Assembly: GCA_049293015.1 (NCBI GenBank) | Contig: JBATSB010000098.1 | Location: forward strand, 1 to 64,000 | From: UBA2330 sp049293015 | GTDB lineage: Bacteria; Bacteroidota; Ignavibacteria; Tepidaquicellales; Tepidaquicellaceae | Direction of reading: 5' to 3' | Length of the DNA: 64,000 nucleotides | Shown here: positions 57,001 through 63,855 of the stretch, one piece after another | How positions within the stretch are numbered: the stretch's first letter is position 1 | How the letters are laid out: each line of letters begins with the position of its first letter | Translations under genes and position numbers: made by a program | Notes under the pieces: generated by a model | What the model was told of the DNA's origin: nothing | Database searches by the model: none | The model's input: the letters and a program-made list of their open reading frames with translations, nothing else

Positions 57001-57643
57001 TTTCCCAAACTGGACGCTGAGCATTTCAGGACTTGAGAAATTTCCTTTGTTTTCAGATTTTGCTTCGCAGGTTACACTTGAAAATAATTTTCTTTCTGAA
57101 TTCAGAGAAAGCAGATTAGTAGATATTAATAGTCTGGATATTCCAAATTTACAGGCTGTAACTCAGGCGTTTAGTCCATTGATAGGGTTGAATATAGTTT
57201 TCAAAGAATTAATGGGCGGAAATATGTCATCAAATTTTAGAATAAATTCGAGTACAGCAAATATCCTGAATCCAACCGGTGCAAACGTTCAGTCAATCAG
57301 TACAAGTGAATGGAGCATAAACGCAAACTTTACGAAAAGCGGGTTTAGTATTCCGCTATTTGGTTTGTCACTTCAGAATGACATTTCATTTGCACTGACA
57401 CTTTCGAATTCAAAGAATGAGCCTACAAATTATGAATTTGGAACGGGAGTAAAAGTACCTGTAATAGGAAACGGTTCTTCTATCACAACTATTAATCCTT
57501 CAATTCAGTATTCTCTCAGCTCAAAGGTTTCTATGCAGCTTTTCTATAAATATATTTCAACAAATCCTACCGGTCAGTCTGTAACTACAGTTCCAAGCAC
57601 TTCAAATGAAGGTGGTCTTAACATCAGGATAACTATTCAGTAA
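51032..57643 (+). CDS. sprA: T9SS outer-membrane translocon SprA
   Basis: A 2203-residue outer-membrane protein, the size class of SprA/Sov (about 2400 residues in Flavobacterium). A signal sequence (about 1-34, ending NVTFSQ) is followed by long beta-rich stretches with SprA-type features: FGVKGEFQLGSLSLSSVVSQ, PGDNNEAVAYIDDMEGAKKI, RTMKMFVNGDPSFNYT, KSIREITLGVEKNRNGLN and GSVWFNELRLVNVIDD. The C-terminal half is a long series of amphipathic strands ending in GGLNIRITIQ. SprA forms the single-chain 36-strand pore through which sorting-domain proteins leave the periplasm; two such cargoes are in this window. The start is TTG at 51032, as no ATG precedes the signal peptide. The stop is 10 bp from the convergent BMP gene. 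Confidence 0.93.
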   Translation: MNFNSLKIIDSLFQPQKLFLIIIIIIGISNVTFSQGRRDRTGVRNNYVKVNPNDTSTVYSTEDSLSLIGINQEPVDSTARIKYFKYEPVYKFGTKIQGKSSPLLLGNSTVLKPEIKFDTSGNVILTENFNGEPIRAPLVIPLEEYLQALTTNNIENLFSIIVSEKFKGGTQDDLGKLFEKFTDITIPLPFKSESIFGPPVVNLKLNGAVDITASYQSAKSDQTVITGLSNSNNSINFKQEVQLTAKGVIGDKLTIDADYNTQRLFDFENQLKLKYEGYSDEVIKKIEGGNVSLETRSGLIGSSQSLFGVKGEFQLGSLSLSSVVSQKTSKSETKDYSGGVQESRYDINLWDYADNHFFLDTVYKTSFIDFYTTGSTTSQRTDSLAVDEQSFEVWVQTDQQTENYRRAAMYVDLGPIPTSGQYNDSLKSINNNQQGVNASGIVRKLEESEYELHRLAGYVSLNVSLPDNYFVGVAYKRTKTREQFGTISTDSINAQDTLILKMVKPENLVPANTLAWEHKLKNIYKLPVSRVVKEGFEFEIKYLDNGNYIPTLPPSQNISRDLIYIVGLDRYTNGRSGDPDNKFDFIPGTTINVESGYVIFPTLKPFLSNFEAYEENGNRIDSSFWYPQIYNSSKNDSRQKPNANNFKITGKVRGEAGISNTISLGFNLVQGSVTIKVGELNLTPNVDYTVDYSTGTVVIRNSSALLSKDLKISYETNDLFTLASKTFIGLRGDYKISDKSSFGFTFVNLKQQTLNDKVRIGEEPTNNSMFGIDFTTELPMKSFTNIVNLLPGFNTKEPSSISIRGEIASIIPDPNTKKSLIPGDNNEAVAYIDDMEGAKKIISLGTTYNTWTIGSVPLSDYIGPTDSIQYKQDKRGKLQWYNLPNSELVTNVYPYKDVQANQNTITPFYMTYVPRQRGTYNYNGAYETVQDLDSTWNGVMKFMNTTSNDLINDNINFIEFSMRVVNLNAQTLPGKLIIDLGNISQDAIPNGVLNTEDTLGNGELRSQADDKGLDFKTDDEELTEYNNKNGTSFTLADFENGDPAGDNNNVNPVFNPNLINGTQGNLNFDNGRRPDTEDLNKTVRVNNGNDYFQFEISLDTSLSNKYIVGSGLNGWHQYKIPLSEFTKSYGNASFNNIQFARMWITGIRDSVRLVMYEINLTGNQWVKPNKIDTTYNISTVSIEENPNYYQSPVPGNVLRQNIRNQTGEETQSNEQSLSLEITNLTSGVKKVARKDYSTLPLDLFNYRTMKMFVNGDPSFNYTNSEIYDARMVIRFGNDSNNYYEYRAPIHPDNRNLNRPEQPWDSLNNVTVNFNELTKLKLLRDSSNVPVTLPVPSVPGAEYRIFGNPDLKSIREITLGVEKNRNGLNSSISGSVWFNELRLVNVIDDDGIAFNLNANLKFADLMDFNFAISKTDPYFHSIDTRVGTRNTGLSWDFGTTINVHKFINNALASMISEDWKDFITLPLTFRHSENTNNPQYFPGTDIEIDKAAEQQYLRVLAQTGDQEQAQTAKNNVYEEAQSLLVRNTLSINSMFFTLPGGNFFVKDFFNQLRFNFNADFGNSRDITYENKNDFRYNGGVSFATDFKLSEKLNLNIGQLIPLGEKYANAKMYFFLPFIPLVPLFSTNFSASTDFNRSRYESQQRKFSNPDPTSRDFTANRGFRLDWKFIENWIVDLNGNYDFRAGSDLTDYETADTNGIQRSDSEIFNDIFFNGGVVNFGTDLDYVQTITLNPRLSLPFIDRFITITGGYNVRYGWVNPNQIINVGYNTGYSNTFNSTANLKLAEIFTLFGGSGDANLRANGMGRDTIEKSSQSIADILNIFKTFVPQDISITYSQNSAVANGGVTGNPGFGNFWFYPSTKEEYGPSRLYQLGFSLYPGTRAPNINSLTDTYLQGNELSLSTSINPFIPENISMTLNFKTNWGFTNNLVYDSDANGNIGSPTSKSSSSLSGNSIFFAGSMENFDYQGDGSNSTQSRLNLTNAFEDQVSSFPFPNWTLSISGLEKFPLFSDFASQVTLENNFLSEFRESRLVDINSLDIPNLQAVTQAFSPLIGLNIVFKELMGGNMSSNFRINSSTANILNPTGANVQSISTSEWSINANFTKSGFSIPLFGLSLQNDISFALTLSNSKNEPTNYEFGTGVKVPVIGNGSSITTINPSIQYSLSSKVSMQLFYKYISTNPTGQSVTTVPSTSNEGGLNIRITIQ

Positions 57644-57653
57644 GTATTTTTCC

Positions 57654-58679
57654 TTATTTCAACGTGATCGTTATTTCGCCTTTAGTTAGTTTCATTTTAG
57701 CTTCTTCCACTTTTGCTATAACAGAAGTATCAATCAGAGATTTGTTATTTTCATCATATACATAACTTACTCCATTGTCTTCGAGACCAAAAGTTTTTAT
57801 CCCACCGTTAAATTTATTCTCCTTAAAATTCTTTATTGTATTGAACACAGCTTCGTCCACTTGTTTTACCATGCTGGTAAGAATAAATCCCGGCGCTTCT
57901 TTTTGCTGATCCATATCTACACCTATAGCAAGTTTATTTTTATCCCTTGCAGCTTCAAAAAGTCCGAGCCCTGACAATCCTGATGCGTGGTAAATAATGT
58001 CAGCTCCGCTGTTATACTGACTTAAAGCTATCTCTTTTGCTTTTCCAGGGTTCTTAAATCCTTCCGGAGATACGCTTACATAACCAGTTAAAACCTGACA
58101 ATCAGGTGAAGCATATTCTACACCCTGTTTATAACCTTCTTCAAATTTTCTTATGAGACTGGATTCCATTCCTCCAATAAATCCGACTTTATTTGTTTTG
58201 GAATTTAATGCAGCTATAACCCCAACAAGAAATGAACCTTCCTCTTCTTTAAATTCAAGTGCTTCCACATTTGACGGGATCTTTTTATTAGGATCAACAG
58301 AATAGTCAACGCATGCAAATTTTTTATCAGGGAATTCTGATGCAATATTATTTATGTCATCTGTAAAAATAAACCCGACTCCAAATACCAGTCCTACATC
58401 CTTTTTACTCGCGAGTTTTCTTAATGCAGATTCTCTGTCAGAGCCGTCACCCGGATCTATCACTTCAAATTCTATTCCGAGTTTTTCTTTAGCTTCTTCA
58501 AGTCCTTTATAAGCAGCGTCATTAAAAGATTTATCTCCTCTGCCGCCAATATCAAATACTAATCCGACTTTCATAGGAACAACCGGATTTTCTTTCTCAG
58601 AAGTACTTTCCTTTTTACCGCAGGAAATTATATTCAGACAAAACAGAGCAATACATATTACTGTGAAAAATTTATTCAT
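57654..58679 (-). CDS. BMP-family nucleoside-binding lipoprotein (ABC transporter substrate-binding)
   Basis: A 341-residue lipoprotein with lipobox IISC (Cys20). The mature protein is a type I periplasmic binding fold of the BMP/PnrA family: GLVFDIGGRGDKSFNDAAYK, GVGFIFTDDINNIASEFPDK, VGFIGGMESSLIRKFEEGYK, GADIIYHASGLSGLGLFEAA and AIGVDMDQQKEAPGFILTSM. The Asp and Phe of GDKSFND are the ribose/base contacts in PnrA. Members bind purine or pyrimidine nucleosides. Here it follows cdd and tdk on the same strand (45 bp after tdk), which strongly supports nucleoside capture. The matching permease and ATPase are not in the window. Confidence 0.9.
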   Translation of the reverse strand: MNKFFTVICIALFCLNIISCGKKESTSEKENPVVPMKVGLVFDIGGRGDKSFNDAAYKGLEEAKEKLGIEFEVIDPGDGSDRESALRKLASKKDVGLVFGVGFIFTDDINNIASEFPDKKFACVDYSVDPNKKIPSNVEALEFKEEEGSFLVGVIAALNSKTNKVGFIGGMESSLIRKFEEGYKQGVEYASPDCQVLTGYVSVSPEGFKNPGKAKEIALSQYNSGADIIYHASGLSGLGLFEAARDKNKLAIGVDMDQQKEAPGFILTSMVKQVDEAVFNTIKNFKENKFNGGIKTFGLEDNGVSYVYDENNKSLIDTSVIAKVEEAKMKLTKGEITITLK

Positions 58680-58724
58680 TTATATTTTTTAATTATAATA
58701 GGTTAGTATGAAGTGTGAATATAT

Positions 58725-59318
58725 TCAGATAGCTTTCTTTTGAGGTTCAGTTTTAAAAACATGATGAATACGGCATCTGGCTTCGTAATGATTTGAAGCT
58801 CCGACAAGTATCTGATCTTCATTTTGAGTAACTCTGTGTGTCCTGTTTGCAGGTGCTCCGCATATTACACATACAGCATGTGTCTTTGAAATATATTCAG
58901 CAATGGCCAGCAGTTGAGGCATTGGTTCAAAAGGCATTGCTCTGTAATCCTGATCGAGTCCCGCCACAATCACTCTTTTTCCCGCATCCGCAAGATTCTG
59001 ACATATATCTATAAGGTCATTCTCAAAAAACTGAGCTTCGTCTATACCGATGACTTCCACATCAAAAGATTTTTCCAGAATTTCTTCTGCTCTTTCCACT
59101 ACTTCAGAAGGATATGACTGATCATTATGAGATACGATTTCAAATTCACTGTATCTGTTGTCAATTTTTGGCTTGAAAACTTTGACCCTCTGCTTTGCGA
59201 TCTCAGCTCTTCTTATTCTTCTTATGAGCTCTTCTGTCTTACCTGAAAACATACTGCCGCATATTACTTCAATATGCCCTGTTTTTTTGAATGTTCTAAT
59301 TTGTAAATTCTCGTTCAT
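58725..59318 (-). CDS. tdk: Thymidine kinase
   Basis: A 197-residue type II thymidine kinase. The P-loop is GSMFSGKT (21-28), the second metal/active-site motif is DEAQFF (GIDEAQFFENDL), and the zinc-binding lasso has CVICGAPANRTHRV and the later CRIHH. It phosphorylates thymidine (and deoxyuridine) to the monophosphate in the cytoplasm. The ATG overlaps the end of cdd by four bases, so the two salvage enzymes are coupled. The BMP lipoprotein gene follows. Confidence 0.96.
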   Translation of the reverse strand: MNENLQIRTFKKTGHIEVICGSMFSGKTEELIRRIRRAEIAKQRVKVFKPKIDNRYSEFEIVSHNDQSYPSEVVERAEEILEKSFDVEVIGIDEAQFFENDLIDICQNLADAGKRVIVAGLDQDYRAMPFEPMPQLLAIAEYISKTHAVCVICGAPANRTHRVTQNEDQILVGASNHYEARCRIHHVFKTEPQKKAI

Positions 59319-59761
59319 TTTTTTTGATTCAGTAAAAAATTTTTATCAAAGATTCCGGGCAGCAGTTCAATAAGCTTAAAAGTTTTGAACATTGTTTTGG
59401 ATTTCACAATTATAATGTCTACATCTGTTCCGAATTCCGCCATGAATTGTCTGCAGGCTCCGCATGGATATGTATAGTCTTTAGCGCTTGATGAAATTGC
59501 AACAGCTTTAAATTTTTTATATCCTTCGGAAACAGCTTTTGAATAAGCTGTTCTTTCGGCACAGATACTCAAAGAGTAAGATGCACATTCTACATTTGTC
59601 CCTGTGAAAATCTTCCCGTCAGTGGTCAATACCGCTGCTCCGACTGAAAATTTGGAATACGGAGAGTATGAAAATTTTCTTGCTTTAATGGAATATTCTA
59701 TTAACTTATTATATGAAGTCAGCAATGTAGTGGTATTCTTATTTATTGTTAATATATTCAT
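59315..59761 (-). CDS. cdd: Cytidine deaminase
   Basis: A 148-residue homotetrameric-type cytidine deaminase. I use the Met of MNILTINKNT (59761) as start; an in-frame ATG at 59779 adds six residues. The zinc and catalytic motif is intact: CAERTAYSKAV (His/Cys-A-E) and PCGACRQFMAEF (PCxxC). The N-terminal SYSPYSKFSVGAAVLTTDG is also typical. It converts cytidine and deoxycytidine to uridine and deoxyuridine; the latter can be used by the tdk product next door. First gene of the cdd-tdk-BMP run, divergent from the GT9 gene at 59808. Confidence 0.94.
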   Translation of the reverse strand: MNILTINKNTTTLLTSYNKLIEYSIKARKFSYSPYSKFSVGAAVLTTDGKIFTGTNVECASYSLSICAERTAYSKAVSEGYKKFKAVAISSSAKDYTYPCGACRQFMAEFGTDVDIIIVKSKTMFKTFKLIELLPGIFDKNFLLNQKK

Positions 59762-59807
59762 TTCTAAGTATATTATCAAATAATTTTATTCTTCAGATAC
59801 TTATACT

Positions 59808-60986
59808 GTGAAACGAAGAGCCATATTCAGGATATTCGATAAATACATCGGTATTCCAACTATTATATTGTTAGCAATACTTACGAAAAGGAAAAGGCGC
59901 ATTCCGATCGAAAATATTAAAAAAATATTAATCATTAAACTTGCAGCCATTGGTGATTCTATACTTTTAATTCCAACCTTAAGGGTATTAAAAAAGAATT
60001 TCCCTGATGCTGAAATTACATTTATCTGTTCTCAGATCAATTATTCAGTTATAAAAAAAATTCCATATGTCGATAAAATTATTGACTGCAACGTACATTC
60101 ATTTTTAAGAAAACCATTTTCATTCTTCAGGTTTATGAAAGATCTGAGAAAAGAAAAATATGACATTATTATTGATGTCGGACAATGGGAAAGAATAAAT
60201 GCAATCATGGCAATGCTTGCCAGAGCAGATTACACCATAGGATTTAAGACTGAATCGCAGCACAAACATTTTGGTTATGACAGCGTGCTAGCTCATTCAA
60301 GAACAAAGCATGAGCTTGAAAATTTCCTTGACTTAGTCATTCCTTTAGGTATAAATATTTCAGAAGAGGATAAAAAATTAGAATATTTTTTAAATTCTGA
60401 AGATTATAAATTTGCAGATGAGTTTTGGAATAAACATGAGCTAAACGGCAGAACTGTTATTTGTCTTCATCCGGGTTGTGGAGAAAATGGAAGACCAAGG
60501 GAGTGGGAAGTACAGAATTATATTGACCTGGGAAAAAGGCTTGTAGCTTATGATGATAACATTAGAATTCTAATAACTGGTGCAACTCACGAAGAAGAAA
60601 GGTGCAGAGAAATTGCTGCAGGGATAAATAGAAATGTGATCAACACTGCAGGAATGTATCCGCTTGATAATGTCGTTGCACTTGTGAAAAGAGTTAAATT
60701 AATAGTCTGCAGCAATACAGGTATGCTTCATATTGCATCATGTGTCGGAACAAAAACAATGGGACTGCATGGTCCGACAAATCCTTTAAAATGGGGATCT
60801 TACACTAAGAATGCAGTTCTGATACAGAGTGATAAATTTTGCAGCCCGTGTTTATATTTAGGTCATGATTATGGTTGCCAGATGCCGCAATGCATGGCGC
60901 ATATTTCTGTCGATGATGTTTTTATATATATCAGGAAAGCATTAAATCCTGAATTGTTCCATAATTTACAGCACCAAATAAATTGA
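59808..60986 (+). CDS. Glycosyltransferase family 9 (heptosyltransferase-like)
   Basis: A 392-residue GT9 enzyme. The N-terminal motif is ILIIKLAAIGDSILLIPTLR. The donor half has VICLHPGCGENGRPREWEVQ, ILITGATHEEERC, LIVCSNTGMLHIASCVGTKT and MGLHGPTNPLKWG, the glycine-rich heptose-nucleotide site. A C-terminal cysteine group (CSPCLYLGHDYGCQMPQC) resembles the other GT9 proteins of the window. The start is GTG at 59808, 46 bp from the divergent cdd. It probably adds a heptose-like sugar to the cell-surface glycan. Confidence 0.88.
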   Translation: MKRRAIFRIFDKYIGIPTIILLAILTKRKRRIPIENIKKILIIKLAAIGDSILLIPTLRVLKKNFPDAEITFICSQINYSVIKKIPYVDKIIDCNVHSFLRKPFSFFRFMKDLRKEKYDIIIDVGQWERINAIMAMLARADYTIGFKTESQHKHFGYDSVLAHSRTKHELENFLDLVIPLGINISEEDKKLEYFLNSEDYKFADEFWNKHELNGRTVICLHPGCGENGRPREWEVQNYIDLGKRLVAYDDNIRILITGATHEEERCREIAAGINRNVINTAGMYPLDNVVALVKRVKLIVCSNTGMLHIASCVGTKTMGLHGPTNPLKWGSYTKNAVLIQSDKFCSPCLYLGHDYGCQMPQCMAHISVDDVFIYIRKALNPELFHNLQHQIN

Positions 60987-61018
60987 TTAACAAAATTATT
61001 AATTATTAAATTAAAAAT

Positions 61019-62140
61019 ATGTCAAACAATAAATTTCCCTCATTTGATCTGATTGAATCTTTTGGTCATGAACAAGTAGTTTTCTGCTCGAATAAAGAGC
61101 TTGGTTTGAAAGCAATAATTGGAATACATAATACGACTTTAGGACCTGCTCTTGGAGGTACCAGGATGTGGAATTACGCTTCGGATGAAGAAGCCCTGAT
61201 AGATGTATTAAGATTATCAAGAGGAATGACCTATAAAGCAGCCGTAGCCGGTTTAAATCTCGGCGGTGGAAAAGCTGTGATAATAGGTGATTCCAGAACT
61301 CAAAAAACTGAAGGTCTTTTCAGAGCTTTCGGTAGATATATAGAAGGACTTTCCGGAAGATATATTACTGCTGAAGACGTCGGTACAAGTATAAAAGACA
61401 TGGAGTATATTATGATGGAAACACGTCATGTTACCGGTATTCCTATTGAAGTAGGCGGCAGCGGAGATCCTTCTCCTGTCACTGCATACGGAACTTATGT
61501 CGGTATCAAAGCCTGTATTAATGACATTTACGGCAGTGATTCACTGTCAGGTAAAAAAGTAATTGTACAGGGTGCAGGCGGAAATGTCGGAAAACATCTC
61601 TGCAAATATCTTCATGAAGATGGCGCAATTATTTATGTTAATGATATCTATGAAGAAAAACTTAAACCACTTGTAGAAAAATATAAAGCTATTATTTTAA
61701 ATGATAATGAAATTTATTCTACAGAAGCAGATGTCTTTTCTCCTGCTGCTCTCGGTGGTATTATTAATGATGAAACAATTCCAAAGCTGAAAGTAAAGAT
61801 CGTAGCCGGAGCTGCAAATAATCAGCTCGGTGATGAAGAAAAACACGGTAAAATGCTAAAAGATAAAGGTATTCTTTATGCACCTGATTATGTTATAAAT
61901 GCAGGCGGACTTATTAATGTTTATAACGAACTCGAAGGATATAACAGAGAAAGAGCATTAAAACAGGCTTCAGGAATTTACGATATTCTAAAAAGTATAA
62001 TTGATATCTCTAAAAAAGAAGACGTATCAACAGAAGTGGCATCCAGAAAAATTGCAGAGGAAAGAATGGAAGCTGTATCTCATGCTAAGAGAATCAGGAT
62101 TTACAGGGATAAAAGACTTTTTAACCAGCGTAATACTTAA
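61019..62140 (+). CDS. Leucine/Phe/Val-type amino acid dehydrogenase
   Basis: A 373-residue NAD-dependent dehydrogenase of the Glu/Leu/Phe/Val family, branched-chain subgroup by length. The substrate domain has LGPALGGTRMWNYASDEEAL, then RGMTYKAAVAGLNLGGGKAV with the catalytic Lys pair, and TAEDVGTSIKDMEYI. The NAD domain has VIVQGAGGNVGKHLCKYL (GxGxxG) and VVAGAANNQL-like AGAANNQLGDEEKHG and YAPDYVINAGGLINVY. It interconverts L-leucine (or valine/isoleucine) and the 2-oxo acid plus ammonia. It precedes a small membrane protein gene by 18 bp. Substrate preference cannot be fixed by eye. Confidence 0.9.
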   Translation: MSNNKFPSFDLIESFGHEQVVFCSNKELGLKAIIGIHNTTLGPALGGTRMWNYASDEEALIDVLRLSRGMTYKAAVAGLNLGGGKAVIIGDSRTQKTEGLFRAFGRYIEGLSGRYITAEDVGTSIKDMEYIMMETRHVTGIPIEVGGSGDPSPVTAYGTYVGIKACINDIYGSDSLSGKKVIVQGAGGNVGKHLCKYLHEDGAIIYVNDIYEEKLKPLVEKYKAIILNDNEIYSTEADVFSPAALGGIINDETIPKLKVKIVAGAANNQLGDEEKHGKMLKDKGILYAPDYVINAGGLINVYNELEGYNRERALKQASGIYDILKSIIDISKKEDVSTEVASRKIAEERMEAVSHAKRIRIYRDKRLFNQRNT

Positions 62141-62158
62141 TATAAATTGATATAAAAT

Positions 62159-62386
62159 TTGGAAACTGCAATTTGGGTTATTGGAATTGTCGCAGCAGTA
62201 TTAATTATTGTTATCTATATAATTACTTCTGTTAATAAATACAGTAACTCTTTTGTCGAAAAATATTTCGATGGTGATGATAAAGGAAAAGCTTCGGGAA
62301 GTGATTTAACAAAAGCACAAGAAAAAATAATTACTGATGAGAAAGTTGATTTCAAAAATCCAGATCAAAAGTCTGATCAAAATTGA
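62159..62386 (+). CDS. Small single-span membrane protein
   Basis: A 75-residue protein with one N-terminal transmembrane helix (AIWVIGIVAAVLIIVIYIIT) and a charged, probably disordered cytoplasmic tail (KASGSDLTKAQEKIITDEKV). No family is recognised. The start is TTG at 62159; with no other start in the frame before the helix, the call rests on the helix and position. It lies 18 bp after the dehydrogenase gene, probably in the same transcript. Confidence 0.55.
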   Translation: METAIWVIGIVAAVLIIVIYIITSVNKYSNSFVEKYFDGDDKGKASGSDLTKAQEKIITDEKVDFKNPDQKSDQN

Positions 62387-62441
62387 TTCTAATTTTTGTA
62401 AAAGAACTTTTTGATTATGATGTGCAGGGGAGTAACAGGGT

Positions 62442-63623
62442 CTAATTTTTATTATTAAACAGCGGTTTTACCAAAGCATATTTTCTTACATACCCGGCAA
62501 TTTTTTGCAGGTCTATCATATCAATACATTCCAGATTATATGGACATGTTTTTTTCCAGCAAGGAGCACACTCCAGACCTGTTGGAATTAATTTCTCTCC
62601 TCTGTTAAAAAGCTCAATCTCGTTCCAGCAGGATAGACCAAACCATGCTATAACATATTTTTTCAATGCAATTGCCAGGTGCATTCCAAAACTATCGCCT
62701 GTAATTACTACATCACAGACTTCCATAAAACATGCACCGTTTCTGATGCCAAGATTGGTCGGTGTATAAATTACTTTACTTTGAATCTCTTTATCAAGAC
62801 TTTCATGAATCTTCAGATTTCTTTCGGTATCTTCTTTACCACCAAGAAGCAATATCTTAAAACCATCTGTCTGAGCAAGATCATTAATTAAAGAAGTATG
62901 TTGCTCGACAGTCATTTTTTTATTTGGAAAAAGATTTGAACAGCCTGTATTAAATCCTATATAAAGATTGTTTCCATCATAACCGATCTGCTCTTTGTAC
63001 TTTTCAATAAATTCAATCTCACTTTTTGAAAAATTAAATACATATTCATCTTCTTTATAATCCAGATCAAAAGTTTCATGAATGATCTGACTGCCTGATT
63101 TTAAATTCTTTCTGAATTTTAATTCATCATTGACACCCATTGTGTAATTATACATGGCTGATTCATTTGCGGGAATGATCTTGCCGTTCTCATCTAAAAT
63201 GAATCCGTATTTCTTATCAGCTTTTACAAGGCCTGCGAACGCACAAGCATAATCCGATTTATCTCCATTTAATAAAACGTCATACTTCATTTCAGAAATA
63301 ATCATTTTATCAGTTTCGTCCCACGCATATACTTTGTCAATGAATTCATTGTTTGCCAATATCGGAAGCGCACTTTTCATAGTGATCCAGTGAATAGTGC
63401 TAATAGGGTATTTTCTTTTTAAAGCTCTAAGGATGGAAGTATTCAAAAGCACATTACCGAGTGCATCAAGGGATATGATCAAAATTTTCTTTCCGGTAAG
63501 ATGTTTTTTTTCACCGTCAAGTTCCATTTTGCATCCTTGTTTCAGACAGTCATGTCCGGGGAAGCATGGCTTGTAGCCTGAGAAATACTTGCAGTCCGGT
63601 AATTTTAGATTTTTAAAGTCCAA
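62442..63623 (-). CDS. Glycosyltransferase family 9 with N-terminal cysteine motif
   Basis: A 393-residue GT9 enzyme. It begins with a cysteine block (Cys11, 20, 26, 31: DCKYFSGYKPC...CLKQGC) nearly the same as that in the 27361 product. Then come KILIISLDALGNVLLNTSIL, the donor-half stretches LYIGFNTGCSNLFPNKKMTV, ILLLGGKEDTERN and VVITGDSFGMHLAIALKKYV, and a closing cysteine group (CAPCWKKTCPYNLEC). The usual G-D of the first motif reads A-L-G-N here, so the first-domain loop is altered. It is 35 kb from its sibling and next to no other polysaccharide gene apart from the GT9 at 59808. Confidence 0.84.
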   Translation of the reverse strand: MDFKNLKLPDCKYFSGYKPCFPGHDCLKQGCKMELDGEKKHLTGKKILIISLDALGNVLLNTSILRALKRKYPISTIHWITMKSALPILANNEFIDKVYAWDETDKMIISEMKYDVLLNGDKSDYACAFAGLVKADKKYGFILDENGKIIPANESAMYNYTMGVNDELKFRKNLKSGSQIIHETFDLDYKEDEYVFNFSKSEIEFIEKYKEQIGYDGNNLYIGFNTGCSNLFPNKKMTVEQHTSLINDLAQTDGFKILLLGGKEDTERNLKIHESLDKEIQSKVIYTPTNLGIRNGACFMEVCDVVITGDSFGMHLAIALKKYVIAWFGLSCWNEIELFNRGEKLIPTGLECAPCWKKTCPYNLECIDMIDLQKIAGYVRKYALVKPLFNNKN

Positions 63624-63699
63624 TTATAAATACAAATTAATTCAATAATTAAATTTAGTGCTCTTTCCCTATCTCTCACTGTCCGAAAAAGTTACTATT

Positions 63700-63772
63700 G
63701 CCTCTAAGTCGATAAGACTCTAAGTTAAAAACAATAAAAATAAACTCCTTTGAGCCTTAGAGTCTTGGAGGC
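63700..63772. repeat. Dispersed palindromic element, family 2, copy e
   Basis: Left arm GCCTCTAAGTCGATAAGACT, right arm CTTTGAGCCTTAGAGTCTTG followed by GAGGC, AT-rich centre. It fills most of the 232-bp gap between the GT9 gene and the kinase gene at the window edge. Confidence 0.82.
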
Positions 63773-63855
63773 TAAATTAAATTTTTCGTTGTTCCCGCAG
63801 AGTCACGTGCACTTCGAAATCTGTGGATACCTAATTAAATAAATAATCAAAAAGT

